Of a DNA stretch of 64,000 bases, positions 1-9,455 are shown piece by piece; within the stretch, counting starts at the first letter, position 1, and every line of letters begins with the position of its first letter. The notes under the pieces were generated by a model. That model had not been told where the DNA came from, made no database searches, and saw nothing but the letters and a program-made list of their open reading frames with translations. The stretch lies in contig NZ_JACHXD010000006.1 in the NCBI RefSeq assembly GCF_014191875.1, forward strand, positions 146,955-210,954, read 5' to 3'. The stretch comes from Pseudoduganella violacea. Its GTDB lineage: Bacteria > Pseudomonadota > Gammaproteobacteria > Burkholderiales > Burkholderiaceae_D. The position numbers were made by a program, and so were the translations under genes.

Positions 1-296
1 CAGCCAGGCGGCATACGCATGTCGACGAAGGCCAGGGCATAGGGCCGGCCGGCGGCCAGCGCGGCGGCGGCCATGCGCACGCCTTCCTCGCCCTGGCTGG
101 CGCAATCGAGGGTAAAGGCTGGCATCGGCGCGGCGGCGGCAGCGGCATCGGCGCCGAACAGAAAGGCTTCGGCGGCATCCAGGGTGGCGTCGGCGGCGCT
201 GGAGGACAGCAGGATCTTGCGGAAGTCCTCATGAATGGCTGGCATATCGTCGATCAGCAGCAGGCGGCGCTCGAAGGATTCGGATGGTGAATTCAT
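1..296 (-). CDS. Response regulator, receiver domain (partial, 3' end outside window)
   Basis: The protein starts at the ATG complementary to 294-296, which overlaps the stop of the upstream kinase gene in an ATGA, and runs off the left edge after about 98 residues. The visible part is a CheY-like receiver: RLLLIDDMPAIHEDF has the acidic pair that binds Mg, and ALAFVDMRMPPGW holds the likely phospho-acceptor Asp. The helix between them is long and alanine-rich. Translational coupling to the kinase at 293-2110 suggests it is that kinase's partner. The output domain lies outside the window, so its final activity (for example cyclic-di-GMP turnover) cannot be stated. Confidence 0.85.
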   Translation of the reverse strand, partial: MNSPSESFERRLLLIDDMPAIHEDFRKILLSSSAADATLDAAEAFLFGADAAAAAAPMPAFTLDCASQGEEGVRMAAAALAAGRPYALAFVDMRMPPG

Positions 297-2110
297 GGCG
301 TGCAGTCCTTGGCGGAAGAGTGGATGGGAAGCTGTAGGGTGAAGGTGGCGCCCGTGCCGGGGCCGTCGCTGGCTGCCTGCAAGCTGCCGCCCATCTCGCG
401 GGCGGCCAGCACGCAGCTGTGCAGGCCGAAGCCGTGGCCGTCCTTGCGGGTGGTGAAGCCGTGGCTGAAGATGCGCGCCAGATTTTCGGCCGGGATGCCT
501 TCGCCGCTGTCGGCCACCTGCAACTGCACGCTGTCGTCCGCGCTCTGGCGCAGGCGCAGGATGAGGCGGCGCTCGCCGGCAGCCAGGCCATCCATGGCGC
601 GGCGCGCATTGCCCAGCAGATTGATCAGGATTTGCAGGACGCGGTGGCGGTCGAGCCGCAGCGGCGGCAGCGCGTGATAGTCGCGCATGATGGCGATGCC
701 GTCCTGCTGGCCGGCCAGGCCGCTCATGCCCAGCGCTTCCTCCAGCAGATGGTCGAGGCTGCAGTCTTCGAGCAGGCAGGCGGCGCCGGCATAGGACTGC
801 TGGGTGGCGATGATGTCCTTGATATGATCGATGCTGCTGGATAGAGAGTTCAGCTCGGCCAGCGCGTTTTGGCGTTCGGCGCCGAGTGCGCCGGCCAGTT
901 CGTCAAGGTAGGCGGGCAGGCGCTGGCCGCGCTCGTCGCCGCGCAAAAAATCGACCCATTGCGCGCCCTGCTTGTTGATCAGTTGCACCGCCTTGGATAG
1001 GCCCGGCGCGCGCGAGTCGCGCGCCTGCCGCACCAGCAAGGAGACCGAGACGCCCACGCTGTTCAGCACATTCCCCACATTGTGCAGCACATTGGTGGCG
1101 ATTTCCGCCATGCCGGCCTGGCGCGCCGCCGCCACCAACTGGCTCTGGGCCTGCTCCAGCTCCTGCGTGCGCAGGCGCACGCGCCGCTCCAGGTGTTCGT
1201 TGGCGTGCTGCAGGGCGTGGTTGATGCGGTTGATGATGCGGTGGCTGCGCAGCAGACGGATGGCGGCGTAGAGCAGCAGCGCCGCCAGGCCGGCCGAGAA
1301 CAGCAGCAGATACAGCCGGTGCATATGGGCTTCGCCGGCGGCATGCTGTTGCTGCTGCGTCAGCAGGTTGTTGATCTCATCGAGATGGGCGGCGGTGGGT
1401 GCCTGCGCGATCTGGAGCAGCAACTGGCTCACCTGCGCATGTTCGCGCAGCACGGTGCGCACATGGGCCAGGAAAATGTCCAGCTTGAGCAGACTCTCGC
1501 CGCTCTGGCGCGAGCGGAAATCCAGCAGCGCTTCCAGCTCGGTTCGGACATTGACCATGTGTTCGGGCGCGGGCGCCTCGGTATACACCAGGGTGGCCAG
1601 CAGGACCGCGTTGACTGCGCTGCTTAGCTCACTCTGCGCCCGGCTGGACGCCGTCTTCTCGGGCAGCTCGGCGCCGGCGTCGGTGGCGGCCATCGGCAAG
1701 AACGCCAGGGAGTTGCGCAGGATGGCGTTGTGCGATTTGAATGCCTCGATGAGACGGGCTTTTTCCGTCATCGCCTGCTGAAAGGCGCGCAGTACCTGTT
1801 CCAGCTTTTTCTGCAGCGGCTCCGGCGCGTTTTGCTGCAGGACCGCCAGCTGCTGCGGCAGCGTGGCGACGTCGGGCAGGGGATCGACCAGGGCGTCGTA
1901 ATTCTGATTGAGGCCGACCCGCGACTTCATCACGTTCAGCTCCCAGCTGGCGTCCAGCTGCTTCAGATGGCGCAGCAGCGCGAGATTGGCGAAATAGCTG
2001 GAGGCGTCGTAGTCGCGGCTCCTGGCATAGAACAGCAGCAGGGCGGCGGCGAGCAGCAGGCCCAGCGCGGTCAAAGGCAGCCAGCCTTTGCGCAGACGCG
2101 GGATCTTCAT
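293..2110 (-). CDS. Sensor histidine kinase with large periplasmic helical sensor (DAHL-like)
   Basis: Membrane histidine kinase of 605 residues. There is a first transmembrane helix at about 10-28, a roughly 235-residue mostly helical extracytoplasmic region, and a second helix at about 266-287. A coiled coil follows, then an atypical H-box, VLHNVGNVLNSV, with likely phospho-acceptor His343. The HATPase domain has the N-box (NLLGNARRAMDG, Asn501), DSGEGIP and a GHGFGLHSC G2 box. The H-box differs from the usual HELxxP HisKA motif and matches the HNVGNxLN type that I associate with DAHL-domain kinases. It is coupled by ATGA overlaps to the cytochrome c peroxidase upstream and the response regulator downstream. 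The ligand is unknown. Confidence 0.9.
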   Translation of the reverse strand: MKIPRLRKGWLPLTALGLLLAAALLLFYARSRDYDASSYFANLALLRHLKQLDASWELNVMKSRVGLNQNYDALVDPLPDVATLPQQLAVLQQNAPEPLQKKLEQVLRAFQQAMTEKARLIEAFKSHNAILRNSLAFLPMAATDAGAELPEKTASSRAQSELSSAVNAVLLATLVYTEAPAPEHMVNVRTELEALLDFRSRQSGESLLKLDIFLAHVRTVLREHAQVSQLLLQIAQAPTAAHLDEINNLLTQQQQHAAGEAHMHRLYLLLFSAGLAALLLYAAIRLLRSHRIINRINHALQHANEHLERRVRLRTQELEQAQSQLVAAARQAGMAEIATNVLHNVGNVLNSVGVSVSLLVRQARDSRAPGLSKAVQLINKQGAQWVDFLRGDERGQRLPAYLDELAGALGAERQNALAELNSLSSSIDHIKDIIATQQSYAGAACLLEDCSLDHLLEEALGMSGLAGQQDGIAIMRDYHALPPLRLDRHRVLQILINLLGNARRAMDGLAAGERRLILRLRQSADDSVQLQVADSGEGIPAENLARIFSHGFTTRKDGHGFGLHSCVLAAREMGGSLQAASDGPGTGATFTLQLPIHSSAKDCTP

Positions 2111-3060
2111 GGCTGTCCCCGCGGCGCGGCGCTTAGCGAGCCAAGAAACTGCGCGATCAGGCGCTTGTCTTCGGCCGATCCCACCCGTCCCAACTGATAG
2201 CGGAACATGATGTCGATCGCCTCTTCCAGCGTGGCGGCGGAGCCGTCGTGCAGATAGGGCGCGGTCTGCGCCACATTGCGCAGACTGGGCACCTTGAACA
2301 CCTGGCGGTCCTCTTCGCGGCCGGTGCGCAGGAAGCGGCCCTGGGCCGCGCCGGTGCGCGCGCTGCGCGGCAGCAGATCTTCCATCACGCCGAATTTCTG
2401 GAACATATTTCCGCCCACGTTCGCGCCCTGGTGGCAGGCCACGCAGCCATACTGCTTGAAGCGCAGATAACCGGCTTTTTCGTTGGCCGTGATGGCTTTG
2501 CCGTCACCGCGCAGATAGCGGTCGAAGCGCGAATCGGGTGTGATCAGGGTGCGTTCATAGCTGGCCAGGGCGTTTTGGATATTGGCGCGCGTGACACCGT
2601 CCTTGTAGGCGGCATCGAAGGCGCGCCGGTAACTGTCGTCACGGGCCAGCAGACGCACGATGTCGGGCCAGGAACCGCCCATCTCCACCGGATTTTGCAC
2701 AACCTGGTCGATCTGTTCTTCCAGCGTGGCGGCGCGGCCATCCCAGAACTGCTTGAAATTGAGCGCGGCATTCAGCACGGTGGGCGCATTCAGCGCGGTG
2801 GTCTGGCCGCGCCAGCCCAGCGACTGGCGCCGGCCGTCGGCGCCGCCCTTGGCCAGGTCGTGGCAGCTGGCGCAGGACACGCGCTGGTTGCCGGACAGGC
2901 GTACTTCGTGGAAAAGGCGGGCGCCCAGGGCCACGCGGGCTGGGTCCTGGCGCAGGCTGGCCGGCAGCGGCTTGATGGGTTCTTCCGCGACTTCGGCCGC
3001 GCCCTGGCCCGCCAGCAGCAGGCCAAGGCAGGCCAGGAACGGCAGCAGCATGGTTTTCAT
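2107..3060 (-). CDS. Di-haem cytochrome c peroxidase (CcpA/MauG family)
   Basis: Periplasmic peroxidase of 317 residues that would reduce H2O2 with electrons from small c-type cytochromes. The start at 3060 is chosen because it gives a clean signal peptide (MKTMLLPFLACLGLLLAG); the open frame continues upstream without one. Two haem-binding motifs are visible, CASCH (Cys63, Cys66, His67) and CVACH (Cys206, Cys209, His210), as in bacterial di-haem peroxidases, and the length is normal for the family. Its stop overlaps the start of the sensor kinase by 4 bp and its start lies 14 bp after the REC-GGDEF-EAL-REC gene. It is therefore embedded in a signalling operon, which is unusual. Confidence 0.93.
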   Translation of the reverse strand: MKTMLLPFLACLGLLLAGQGAAEVAEEPIKPLPASLRQDPARVALGARLFHEVRLSGNQRVSCASCHDLAKGGADGRRQSLGWRGQTTALNAPTVLNAALNFKQFWDGRAATLEEQIDQVVQNPVEMGGSWPDIVRLLARDDSYRRAFDAAYKDGVTRANIQNALASYERTLITPDSRFDRYLRGDGKAITANEKAGYLRFKQYGCVACHQGANVGGNMFQKFGVMEDLLPRSARTGAAQGRFLRTGREEDRQVFKVPSLRNVAQTAPYLHDGSAATLEEAIDIMFRYQLGRVGSAEDKRLIAQFLGSLSAAPRGQP

Positions 3061-3074
3061 GGTCGTCTCCCGTC

Positions 3075-5210
3075 TCAGGCGTCGCTTTCGGCCAGGCCGT
3101 ACAACTGCCAGTAATGGCGGAAGGCTTCGCGTAGATTTTCGCGCATGGTGCGGTTGTCCCAAGGCTTGGTGTAAAAGCGGTACAAGGCGCCGCGGTTGAC
3201 CGACTCCACGATGGTGGCCAGTTCGGTCTGGCCGGAGAGGATGATGCGCAGCGTGCGCGGATACATGTCCTTGATGCGGTCCAGCAGCTCGGTGCCGCTC
3301 ATCTCATCCATGCGCTGGTCGCAGATCACCACCTGCACCTCGTTGCAGGCCAGGAGATTGAAGGCTTGCGCCGCGCCCTGGGCGGTGAGGATGCGGTAAC
3401 CGTCGTGGCGCAGCAGGCGTTCCAGCGCCGCCAGCACCATCGGTTCGTCGTCGATCAGCAGCACGGTGCGCTGTGGCGCCGCTGCCGGCGCGGCAGCCGC
3501 CACGGCCACGCGCCGTCCCTCCAGCAGCAATTGTTCGAAGCGCGCCGCCGGCAGCGGCCGCGAATAGTAATAACCCTGGATCTGGTCGCAGCGGCGCCGG
3601 CCCAGATAGGCCAGCTGCTCGGCCGTTTCCACCCCCTCGGCCACCACCTCCAGGTTCAGGTTGTGGGCCATGGCGATGATGGCCTCCACCATGGTGGCAT
3701 CGCCCGGATTGCTGATGACATCGCGGATGAAGGCCTGATCGATTTTCAGCGTATCGACCGGGAAGTGCTTCAGATAGGCCAGGCTGGAATGGCCGGTGCC
3801 GAAATCGTCGATGGCGACGCGCACCCCGAGCTGGCGCAGCGCCGCCAGGATGCTGGCGGTGCGCGCCGTGTCGTCCATCAGGGCGCTCTCCGTCACTTCC
3901 AGTTCCAGCATGCCGGGTGCGATGCGGTAGCGCTTCAGCAGCGTTTCGATCAAGCCCTGCAGGTCGGCCTCGGCAAACTGGCGCGCGGCGATGTTGATGC
4001 CGATCTGCAGCGGCTGGCGCGTGAACTTGCGCCACTGCGCCAGCTGGCGGCAGGCTTGTTCCAGGATCCAGGCGCCGAGCGGCACGATCAAGCCCGTTTC
4101 CTCCAGCATGGGAATGAACTGGGCCGGCGACACCTGGCCGTGGCCCGGGCGGTTCCAGCGCAGCAGGGCTTCGGCGCTGACCATGCGGCCGCTGCTCATT
4201 TCCAGCTTGGGCTGGTAGTACAGTTCGAACTCTTCGTTCTTCAGCGCGCGCCGCAGCGCGCATTCGAAATCGAGGCGCTGCTGGGCTTCGATCTGCATGG
4301 TGTCGGTGAACAGGCGCGAGCGGCTGCCGCCGTCCTGGCGCGCCTGCCGCAGGGCGGTGCCAGCGTGCTTGAGCAGGTGGCCGGCGTCGCCCGCGTCGCC
4401 CGGATGCAGGGCGATGCCGATGCTGGCGCTCAGACTGACCTCGCTGTCTTCCAGGCGGAAGGGCGTGGCGCAGGCCAGGCGCACCACGTCGGCCTCGGCC
4501 ACCTGCTGTGCCGGCGTCAGCCCGGCCAGCAACAGGGCGAATTCATCGTCGCCCAGGCGGCCCAGCATATAACCGGGCGGCGCATAGTCTTGCAGGCGCT
4601 GGACGAACTGGCGCAGCACGGCGTCGCCCAAGTGGCAGCCCAGGGTGTCGTTGATGCGGCGGAAACCATCCAGTCCAATCAGCAGCAAGGCCCGGTCGGC
4701 GCCTTGCGCCGCCGCCAGTTCCTGTTCCAGCTGGCTTTCGAACAAGGCGCGGTTGGGCAGGCCGGTGGCCGGATCGTGGCTGGCCAGGCGTCGCCCGAAA
4801 TCGCGCGTGTCGCGGTACAGCAGTCGCACTTCGAGCAGGTGGTGGATGCGCGTCAGCATTTCCTGCACGTCCAGCGGCTTGCTCATGAAGTCGCGCGCGC
4901 CGGCCTGCAGGGCGCGTAGCTTGTGCTCCGGTTCGGCGGTGATGACCAGTACCGGCAGGTATTCGTCCAGTGCCATGGCGTGCAGGTTTTCCAGCAGGGT
5001 GAAGCCGTCCATCTCCGGCATGTTCAGATCGAGCAGGATCAGGTCGTAGCGCCGTTCGCGGTACAGGCGGCAGGCTTCGGCCGGCTGGGTGGTCGACTCC
5101 ACCGCGGTATAGCCGGCGCAGCTCAGGATGTTCTCCATCAAGGCAATATTGCTGTGGCGGTCATCGACGATCAGAATGCGTGCCTGCTGCAGTTCGCTGA
5201 GGGGGATCAT
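3075..5210 (-). CDS. Hybrid response regulator REC-GGDEF-EAL-REC, probable c-di-GMP phosphodiesterase
   Basis: Soluble 711-residue protein. An N-terminal receiver ([12 protein letters not shown]; phospho-acceptor Asp61 in [12 protein letters not shown]) is followed by a GGDEF domain with the degenerate signature RLGDDEF. An EAL domain follows with [30 protein letters not shown] and EGVE, so the catalytic and metal-binding residues appear intact. A second receiver lies at the C-terminus ([21 protein letters not shown]). The expected activity is hydrolysis of cyclic di-GMP, with the GGDEF half probably regulatory. Two receivers at opposite ends suggest inputs from more than one kinase in this operon. 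The start has a GGAG Shine-Dalgarno. Confidence 0.92.
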   Translation of the reverse strand: MIPLSELQQARILIVDDRHSNIALMENILSCAGYTAVESTTQPAEACRLYRERRYDLILLDLNMPEMDGFTLLENLHAMALDEYLPVLVITAEPEHKLRALQAGARDFMSKPLDVQEMLTRIHHLLEVRLLYRDTRDFGRRLASHDPATGLPNRALFESQLEQELAAAQGADRALLLIGLDGFRRINDTLGCHLGDAVLRQFVQRLQDYAPPGYMLGRLGDDEFALLLAGLTPAQQVAEADVVRLACATPFRLEDSEVSLSASIGIALHPGDAGDAGHLLKHAGTALRQARQDGGSRSRLFTDTMQIEAQQRLDFECALRRALKNEEFELYYQPKLEMSSGRMVSAEALLRWNRPGHGQVSPAQFIPMLEETGLIVPLGAWILEQACRQLAQWRKFTRQPLQIGINIAARQFAEADLQGLIETLLKRYRIAPGMLELEVTESALMDDTARTASILAALRQLGVRVAIDDFGTGHSSLAYLKHFPVDTLKIDQAFIRDVISNPGDATMVEAIIAMAHNLNLEVVAEGVETAEQLAYLGRRRCDQIQGYYYSRPLPAARFEQLLLEGRRVAVAAAAPAAAPQRTVLLIDDEPMVLAALERLLRHDGYRILTAQGAAQAFNLLACNEVQVVICDQRMDEMSGTELLDRIKDMYPRTLRIILSGQTELATIVESVNRGALYRFYTKPWDNRTMRENLREAFRHYWQLYGLAESDA

Positions 5211-5226
5211 GGCATCTCCGACAAGA

Positions 5227-5610
5227 TTAGGTAGGGGATCTGCTGGCGAGCGCTGCCGCCACCACGTCCAGCAGCTGGCGTTCGTCCATCGGTTTGGTGA
5301 GGTAGGCCTGCGGCGGATACCGCATGGCTTGCTGCTGGGCTTGCGGCGAATGCTGGCCGGTGACGACGACGGTGGCGATGTGCGGCGCCGTCTGCGCCAG
5401 GCGCGCCTGCAGCGTGAAGCCGTCCATCAGCGGCATGTGCAGGTCGAGTATCACGCAGCAGGGCTGCTGGCGCGCCATATCGGCCAGTAATTCGGTGCCG
5501 CTGGCATAACTGCGTGCCGCGATGCCGGCCGAGCGCAGCAGGCGCAGCACCGCCCGCCTGACCATATCGTCATCGTCCACGATTGCCACCCAGGGAGTAG
5601 AAGTATCCAT
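5227..5610 (-). CDS. Stand-alone receiver-domain response regulator
   Basis: The 127-residue protein is a single CheY-like receiver with no output domain. The acidic pocket is [12 protein letters not shown], the phospho-acceptor is Asp56 in [12 protein letters not shown], the switch Thr is in VVVTGQH, and the conserved Lys is in LTKPMDE. Such proteins act as phosphate shuttles or sinks, or bind a target directly. It sits 16 bp before the REC-GGDEF-EAL-REC gene and downstream of the FixJ-like regulator, so it may pass phosphate between the two halves of the operon. That role is inference. Confidence 0.92.
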   Translation of the reverse strand: MDTSTPWVAIVDDDDMVRRAVLRLLRSAGIAARSYASGTELLADMARQQPCCVILDLHMPLMDGFTLQARLAQTAPHIATVVVTGQHSPQAQQQAMRYPPQAYLTKPMDERQLLDVVAAALASRSPT

Positions 5611-5672
5611 GGCCTCAGCTTAGGCGCCGGGGCGGGAGGGCGGTATTGGACCTTGGTCCTATGCCGCCACTG

Positions 5673-6293
5673 TCAGGCGGGATGGGTGGGCTGTACCCGG
5701 TCGACCAGGCGCACCAGCGCGGTCAGCGAGCGCACCTGCATTTTCTGCATGATGCGGGCGCGGTGCACCTTGACGGTTTTTTCCACCATGCCCAACTCGG
5801 CGCCGATCTGCTTGTTCAACAGGCCTTCCACCAGCAGGGCCATGACTTCGCGCTCGCGCGGCGTCAGGCTGTCCAGGCGCTGCTGGATGCTGTGCCGCTC
5901 CTGGGCCGCGCCGCGCGCGCGCCGGTTGTCGGCGAAGGCGTGTTCGATGGCGCCGATCAGGCGCGCGTCGTCGACCGGCTTAGTGAGGAAGTCGGCGGCC
6001 CCCAGCTTCATGGCGCGGATGCCGGCATCGAGATCGCCCTGGCCGGTGAGGAAGATGGCGGGCAGCAGGCTGGGACGCTGGCGCAGCGCGTCCAGCAGAT
6101 CCAGGCCATTCATGCCCGGCATGGAGAGGTCGAGCACCAGGCAGCCGGCGGCGTCGGCGTTGCCGCTGTCGAGAAAGGCTTGCGCCGAGAGATAGCTGTC
6201 CACCTCGAAACCGGTGGCGCGCAGCAGCCGGCCCAGCGCCTTCAGGATTTCGGGCTGGTCGTCCACCAGGAAGACGCGCTGCGGACTGTTCAT
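5673..6293 (-). CDS. FixJ-family two-component response regulator (REC-LuxR HTH)
   Basis: DNA-binding regulator of 206 residues. The receiver domain has VFLVDDQPE and phospho-acceptor Asp55 in LVLDLSMPGMNG; the C-terminal LuxR-type helix-turn-helix begins LTPREREVMALLVEG and includes KTVKVHRARIMQKM. The start at 6293 gives the canonical receiver N-terminus and forms an ATGA overlap with the stop of the FixL-like kinase. The open frame extends further upstream but only into sequence antisense to normal codon use. It should control transcription of targets of the cognate kinase, probably including this operon. Confidence 0.94.
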   Translation of the reverse strand: MNSPQRVFLVDDQPEILKALGRLLRATGFEVDSYLSAQAFLDSGNADAAGCLVLDLSMPGMNGLDLLDALRQRPSLLPAIFLTGQGDLDAGIRAMKLGAADFLTKPVDDARLIGAIEHAFADNRRARGAAQERHSIQQRLDSLTPREREVMALLVEGLLNKQIGAELGMVEKTVKVHRARIMQKMQVRSLTALVRLVDRVQPTHPA

Positions 6294-8455
6294 GGCAGTT
6301 CCGGCAGGCTCAGATGCAGGCAGGCGCCGCCGCCGTCGCTGTTTTCCGCCCACAGCCGGCCCTGGTGGGCCTGGACGATGCTGCGGCAGATGGCCAGGCC
6401 CAGGCCCATGCCCTGGCTCTTGGTGGTGAAGAAGGGTTCGAAAATGCGTCCCAGCTGCGTTGGCGGGATGCCGGGGCCGCTGTCCTGCACGTCCAACTGC
6501 CACTGCTTGCCGTAGCGCCGGCTGCGGATGGCGATCTGGCGCTGGGCGGCCGGCGTGGCGGCCATGGCGTCGCAGGCGTTGATGATCAGATTGATCAGCA
6601 CCTGCTGCAGTTGCACGCGGTCGGCCTGCAGGCGCAGGGTGCCGCCCGCCAGGTCCGTGTGCAGGGTGACGCCATGGTGGATCAGGTCAGCGCGCAGGAT
6701 GTGCAGCACGTCGCTGAGCAACTCGTCGGCCACCACCGGCTGCAGCACGCTCTCCTGGTTGCCGATCAGGCTGCGCAGGCGGCGGATGATGGCGCTGGCG
6801 CGCTCGTCGGCCTCGATGATGTCGTGCAGGATGTCGCGCAACTCGTCCAGGTCGGGACGCGGCTGGCGCAGGAAGCGTTGCGCCGCCTGGGCGTTGCTGA
6901 GAATGGCCGTGAGGGGCTGGTTCAGCTCATGGGCCAGGGTGCCGGACAGCTCGCCCAGCATGGCCACGCGCGACAGGTGGGTCAATTCTTTTTGCTTTTG
7001 CAGCATGTCGAGTTCGGCCTGCTTGCGCGCCGTGATGTCGAGCGAAACGCCGCGCACCAGGGTCACCTGGCCGGCGCTATCGCATTCGGCCTGGCCCTGT
7101 GAGCTGATCCAGCGTTCCGCGCCGTCCGGATGGTGGATGCGGAATTCCAGCTCGTAGCGGCCGCGCGGCTGGACCAGGGCCGCTTCCGCCGCCGGCCGGT
7201 CTTCCGGATGGATGCGCCCCAGTACGTCGGCCATGGTCAGGGTCTGGCCGGGAGGGAAGCCGAACAGCGCGCGCCAGGTGTCGGACACCCAGATCTCGTG
7301 GCGCAGCTGGTCGCGCACCCAGATGCCCAAGCGCGCCGCCTGCGCCGCCAATGTCAGCCGGTGCTCGCTCTCGCGGCTTTGGGCCTGGGCCGTGCGCACG
7401 CTGGCGGCCGCGTCGCGCATGGCTTGCGCCAATTCGCGCGCCTCGCGGATGGCCAGCGGCGGCAACTCCGGCATATCGCCGCTGCCGGCGGCCAGGGCGG
7501 GCGGGATCAGCGCGCGCACCGAATGCGCAATGCCGCCGCCGACGCGCCAGGCCAGCAGCAGTCCTAGGGCCAGGGCGGCCAGGGTGCCGGCGATCAGCCA
7601 GCCCAGCGAATGGCGCAGGCCGGCGGTCAGCTCGGCGGTGGGAATGCCGAACGCCACCGTCCAGCCGGTGCGCGGCGAGCGGCTGTAGACGGTATACACC
7701 GGCAGGCCGTCCAGGGCGCGGCCTTCCAGGCTGCCTTCGCCGCGCACGGACAGGCTGTGCAGCAGTGCTGGCGTGGCGCTCTTGCCCACGTATTTGGCCG
7801 CCTCGTGGCTGCGCGCCACGATCTTGCCGCGGCTGTCCAGAATGGCGGTGCGCCAGGTGGCCGGCAATTTTTGTTCGGCCAGCAGGCTGGTGAGGTGGGC
7901 CGGCGTGGCGGTGGCGTTCAGAGTCATGACGATGGCGCCGTCGCGCCGGATCGGCACGCCCACGGTATAAATCAGCTGGCCGGCCAGCGGGCCGGGGAAG
8001 AGGTCGGACACGCCGCCGCGCCCGGTCGCCACGATGCGCTTGAGCAGGGGCGTGCCGGGCAGGCGCGGCAGCGGCTCGCCATAGGCGCGGCGGGTGGACA
8101 GCAAGAGTTTGCCGCTGGGATCGACCAGCACGATGCTGTCGGCGTGCAGATTGCCCAGTGCGTCGCGCGCCCGCGTGTGGAAGCCGGCCAGGTCGCCCGT
8201 CATCAGTTGGCGCGAAGTACCGAGCGCCTGCAAGGCCGCCTGCAGGCTGTCGAATTCGCGGTCCACGCCGGCGATGGCGGCCTGGGCCTGGGTGACGGTG
8301 CTGTCGATCAGTTGTTGGCGGCCGCGCTGGTAGAACTCGACGATGAGGAAGGCGGCCACCAGGGACAGCGGCAGGACGCAGCCCAGCACCAGCAGACCCA
8401 GGGTGGCGCGCACGCCGGGCGCATCCTGTCGCGTGAAGTATCGGCCGATGCGCAT
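6290..8455 (-). CDS. FixL-like sensor histidine kinase (Cache-type periplasmic sensor, PAS, HisKA, HATPase)
   Basis: Membrane kinase of 721 residues. A first transmembrane helix at about 19-43 is followed by a periplasmic double-Cache-like region and a second helix at about 287-307. A PAS/PAC domain follows (WVSDTWRALFGFPPGQ; FRIHHPDGAERW; VSLDITARKQ). The FixL-type HisKA is MLGELSGTLAHELNQPLTAI with phospho-acceptor His509, and the HATPase has INLIINACDAM, DSGPGIPP and GMGLGLAICRS. It overlaps the FixJ-like gene by 4 bp and is its obvious partner. The PAS does not show the FixL haem His context clearly, so oxygen sensing should not be assumed. This is the first gene of the operon. Confidence 0.94.
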   Translation of the reverse strand: MRIGRYFTRQDAPGVRATLGLLVLGCVLPLSLVAAFLIVEFYQRGRQQLIDSTVTQAQAAIAGVDREFDSLQAALQALGTSRQLMTGDLAGFHTRARDALGNLHADSIVLVDPSGKLLLSTRRAYGEPLPRLPGTPLLKRIVATGRGGVSDLFPGPLAGQLIYTVGVPIRRDGAIVMTLNATATPAHLTSLLAEQKLPATWRTAILDSRGKIVARSHEAAKYVGKSATPALLHSLSVRGEGSLEGRALDGLPVYTVYSRSPRTGWTVAFGIPTAELTAGLRHSLGWLIAGTLAALALGLLLAWRVGGGIAHSVRALIPPALAAGSGDMPELPPLAIREARELAQAMRDAAASVRTAQAQSRESEHRLTLAAQAARLGIWVRDQLRHEIWVSDTWRALFGFPPGQTLTMADVLGRIHPEDRPAAEAALVQPRGRYELEFRIHHPDGAERWISSQGQAECDSAGQVTLVRGVSLDITARKQAELDMLQKQKELTHLSRVAMLGELSGTLAHELNQPLTAILSNAQAAQRFLRQPRPDLDELRDILHDIIEADERASAIIRRLRSLIGNQESVLQPVVADELLSDVLHILRADLIHHGVTLHTDLAGGTLRLQADRVQLQQVLINLIINACDAMAATPAAQRQIAIRSRRYGKQWQLDVQDSGPGIPPTQLGRIFEPFFTTKSQGMGLGLAICRSIVQAHQGRLWAENSDGGGACLHLSLPELP

Positions 8456-8582
8456 ATCGAAGGGCGGAATCCTGGGCGGGCTGGTTTACGGTGGATAAGG
8501 CCTATTGTAGTGAAGCCAAAGAAGAATGCTATCGAGATCTGCGCTAGCGATTTACAAGTTGTTGCCTTTCTTCGCCGCCGGC

Positions 8583-9380
8583 TTACGGCGCGCGGCGGCA
8601 CAGCCCCGTGCACTCCGCGTTTTCCATGGCTTGGAGGATGCGCAGCAGGGCGTCCTTGAAGGCCGGTGCGCTATTCAGGAGGCGCATCCGGGCCAGGGCG
8701 ACAATGCGGCTGCGGTTCTCCAGCGGCAGCGCGGCCGCGTACACCGGCGCGACTTCGGCCAGCGCGCCCACCATCTTGAGCTGGTTCGCTTCGCTGACCG
8801 TTGGGTCGCCGATGCCGCTCAGGGCGCCGAGCATGCTGGTGAACAGCCCATTCTGCGTCATCGCCAAGCCGCGTTGCCGCGCCTCGTTGAATTCATCCGG
8901 CTTCAAGGTCGTCAGGAACTGTTCCAGCACGGGCAACTGCTTGCCCATGCATAGGGTCGTCATGGGCATCAGTTGCGCGATCTCATCCTGATAGCTGTGG
9001 ATGTTCTCCCTTGAGGCTGCGGCTACCGCGGCGGATAAAGCCGCTGCATCCTTATTGCTGCGGTCGATGCGCTGCAGGTTGAACATCATGTAGTTCATCA
9101 TGGTTTTGGTCATTTCCCCGCACAGCAGGCTGAGCTCACTCATATCGCCCGGCGTAAAGCTGCGGGAATCGAGGAAGCGTTGCCGGTCGGACAGCAGGGT
9201 AATCAATTCCTTGCCCTCGCCGCTGGCCATGCGCGGCGGCTCCTTGCCCTCGCGCTGGGCGGTTTGGCTTAGCGCCACCAGACGGTTGGCGGCGCGGGCA
9301 TATTCCTCCAGTTCGCCGGCCGAGGCGAGATGGCTGGCGGCGAGCAGGGGCAGCAAAAGGAGTTGGAGCAGTCGTTTCAT
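8583..9380 (-). CDS. Secreted or periplasmic protein of unknown function
   Basis: The protein has 265 residues and a clear signal peptide (MKRLLQLLLLPLLAASHLASA, cleavage after about residue 21). The mature part looks almost all helical and soluble, with two Cys pairs that could form disulfides (LLCGEM/TLCMGK and ECTGLC near the C-terminus). No family is recognised. It stands alone, transcribed in the same direction as the signalling operon, and diverges from the Tdi1-like gene. The start codon is preceded by only a weak Shine-Dalgarno. Confidence 0.75.
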   Translation of the reverse strand: MKRLLQLLLLPLLAASHLASAGELEEYARAANRLVALSQTAQREGKEPPRMASGEGKELITLLSDRQRFLDSRSFTPGDMSELSLLCGEMTKTMMNYMMFNLQRIDRSNKDAAALSAAVAAASRENIHSYQDEIAQLMPMTTLCMGKQLPVLEQFLTTLKPDEFNEARQRGLAMTQNGLFTSMLGALSGIGDPTVSEANQLKMVGALAEVAPVYAAALPLENRSRIVALARMRLLNSAPAFKDALLRILQAMENAECTGLCRRAP

Positions 9381-9455
9381 GATGATAGGCGTTAAAATAA
9401 TTTCTGATCAGTAATTTTATCAGTCGGCGCGATGGGGGCCGGCAAGAAAGAGCGC

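Noticed and set aside
6700..7100. Haem-based oxygen sensing by the FixL-like kinase
   Set aside because: The kinase and HTH partner are FixL/FixJ-like, but I could not identify a haem-ligand His in the PAS domain.
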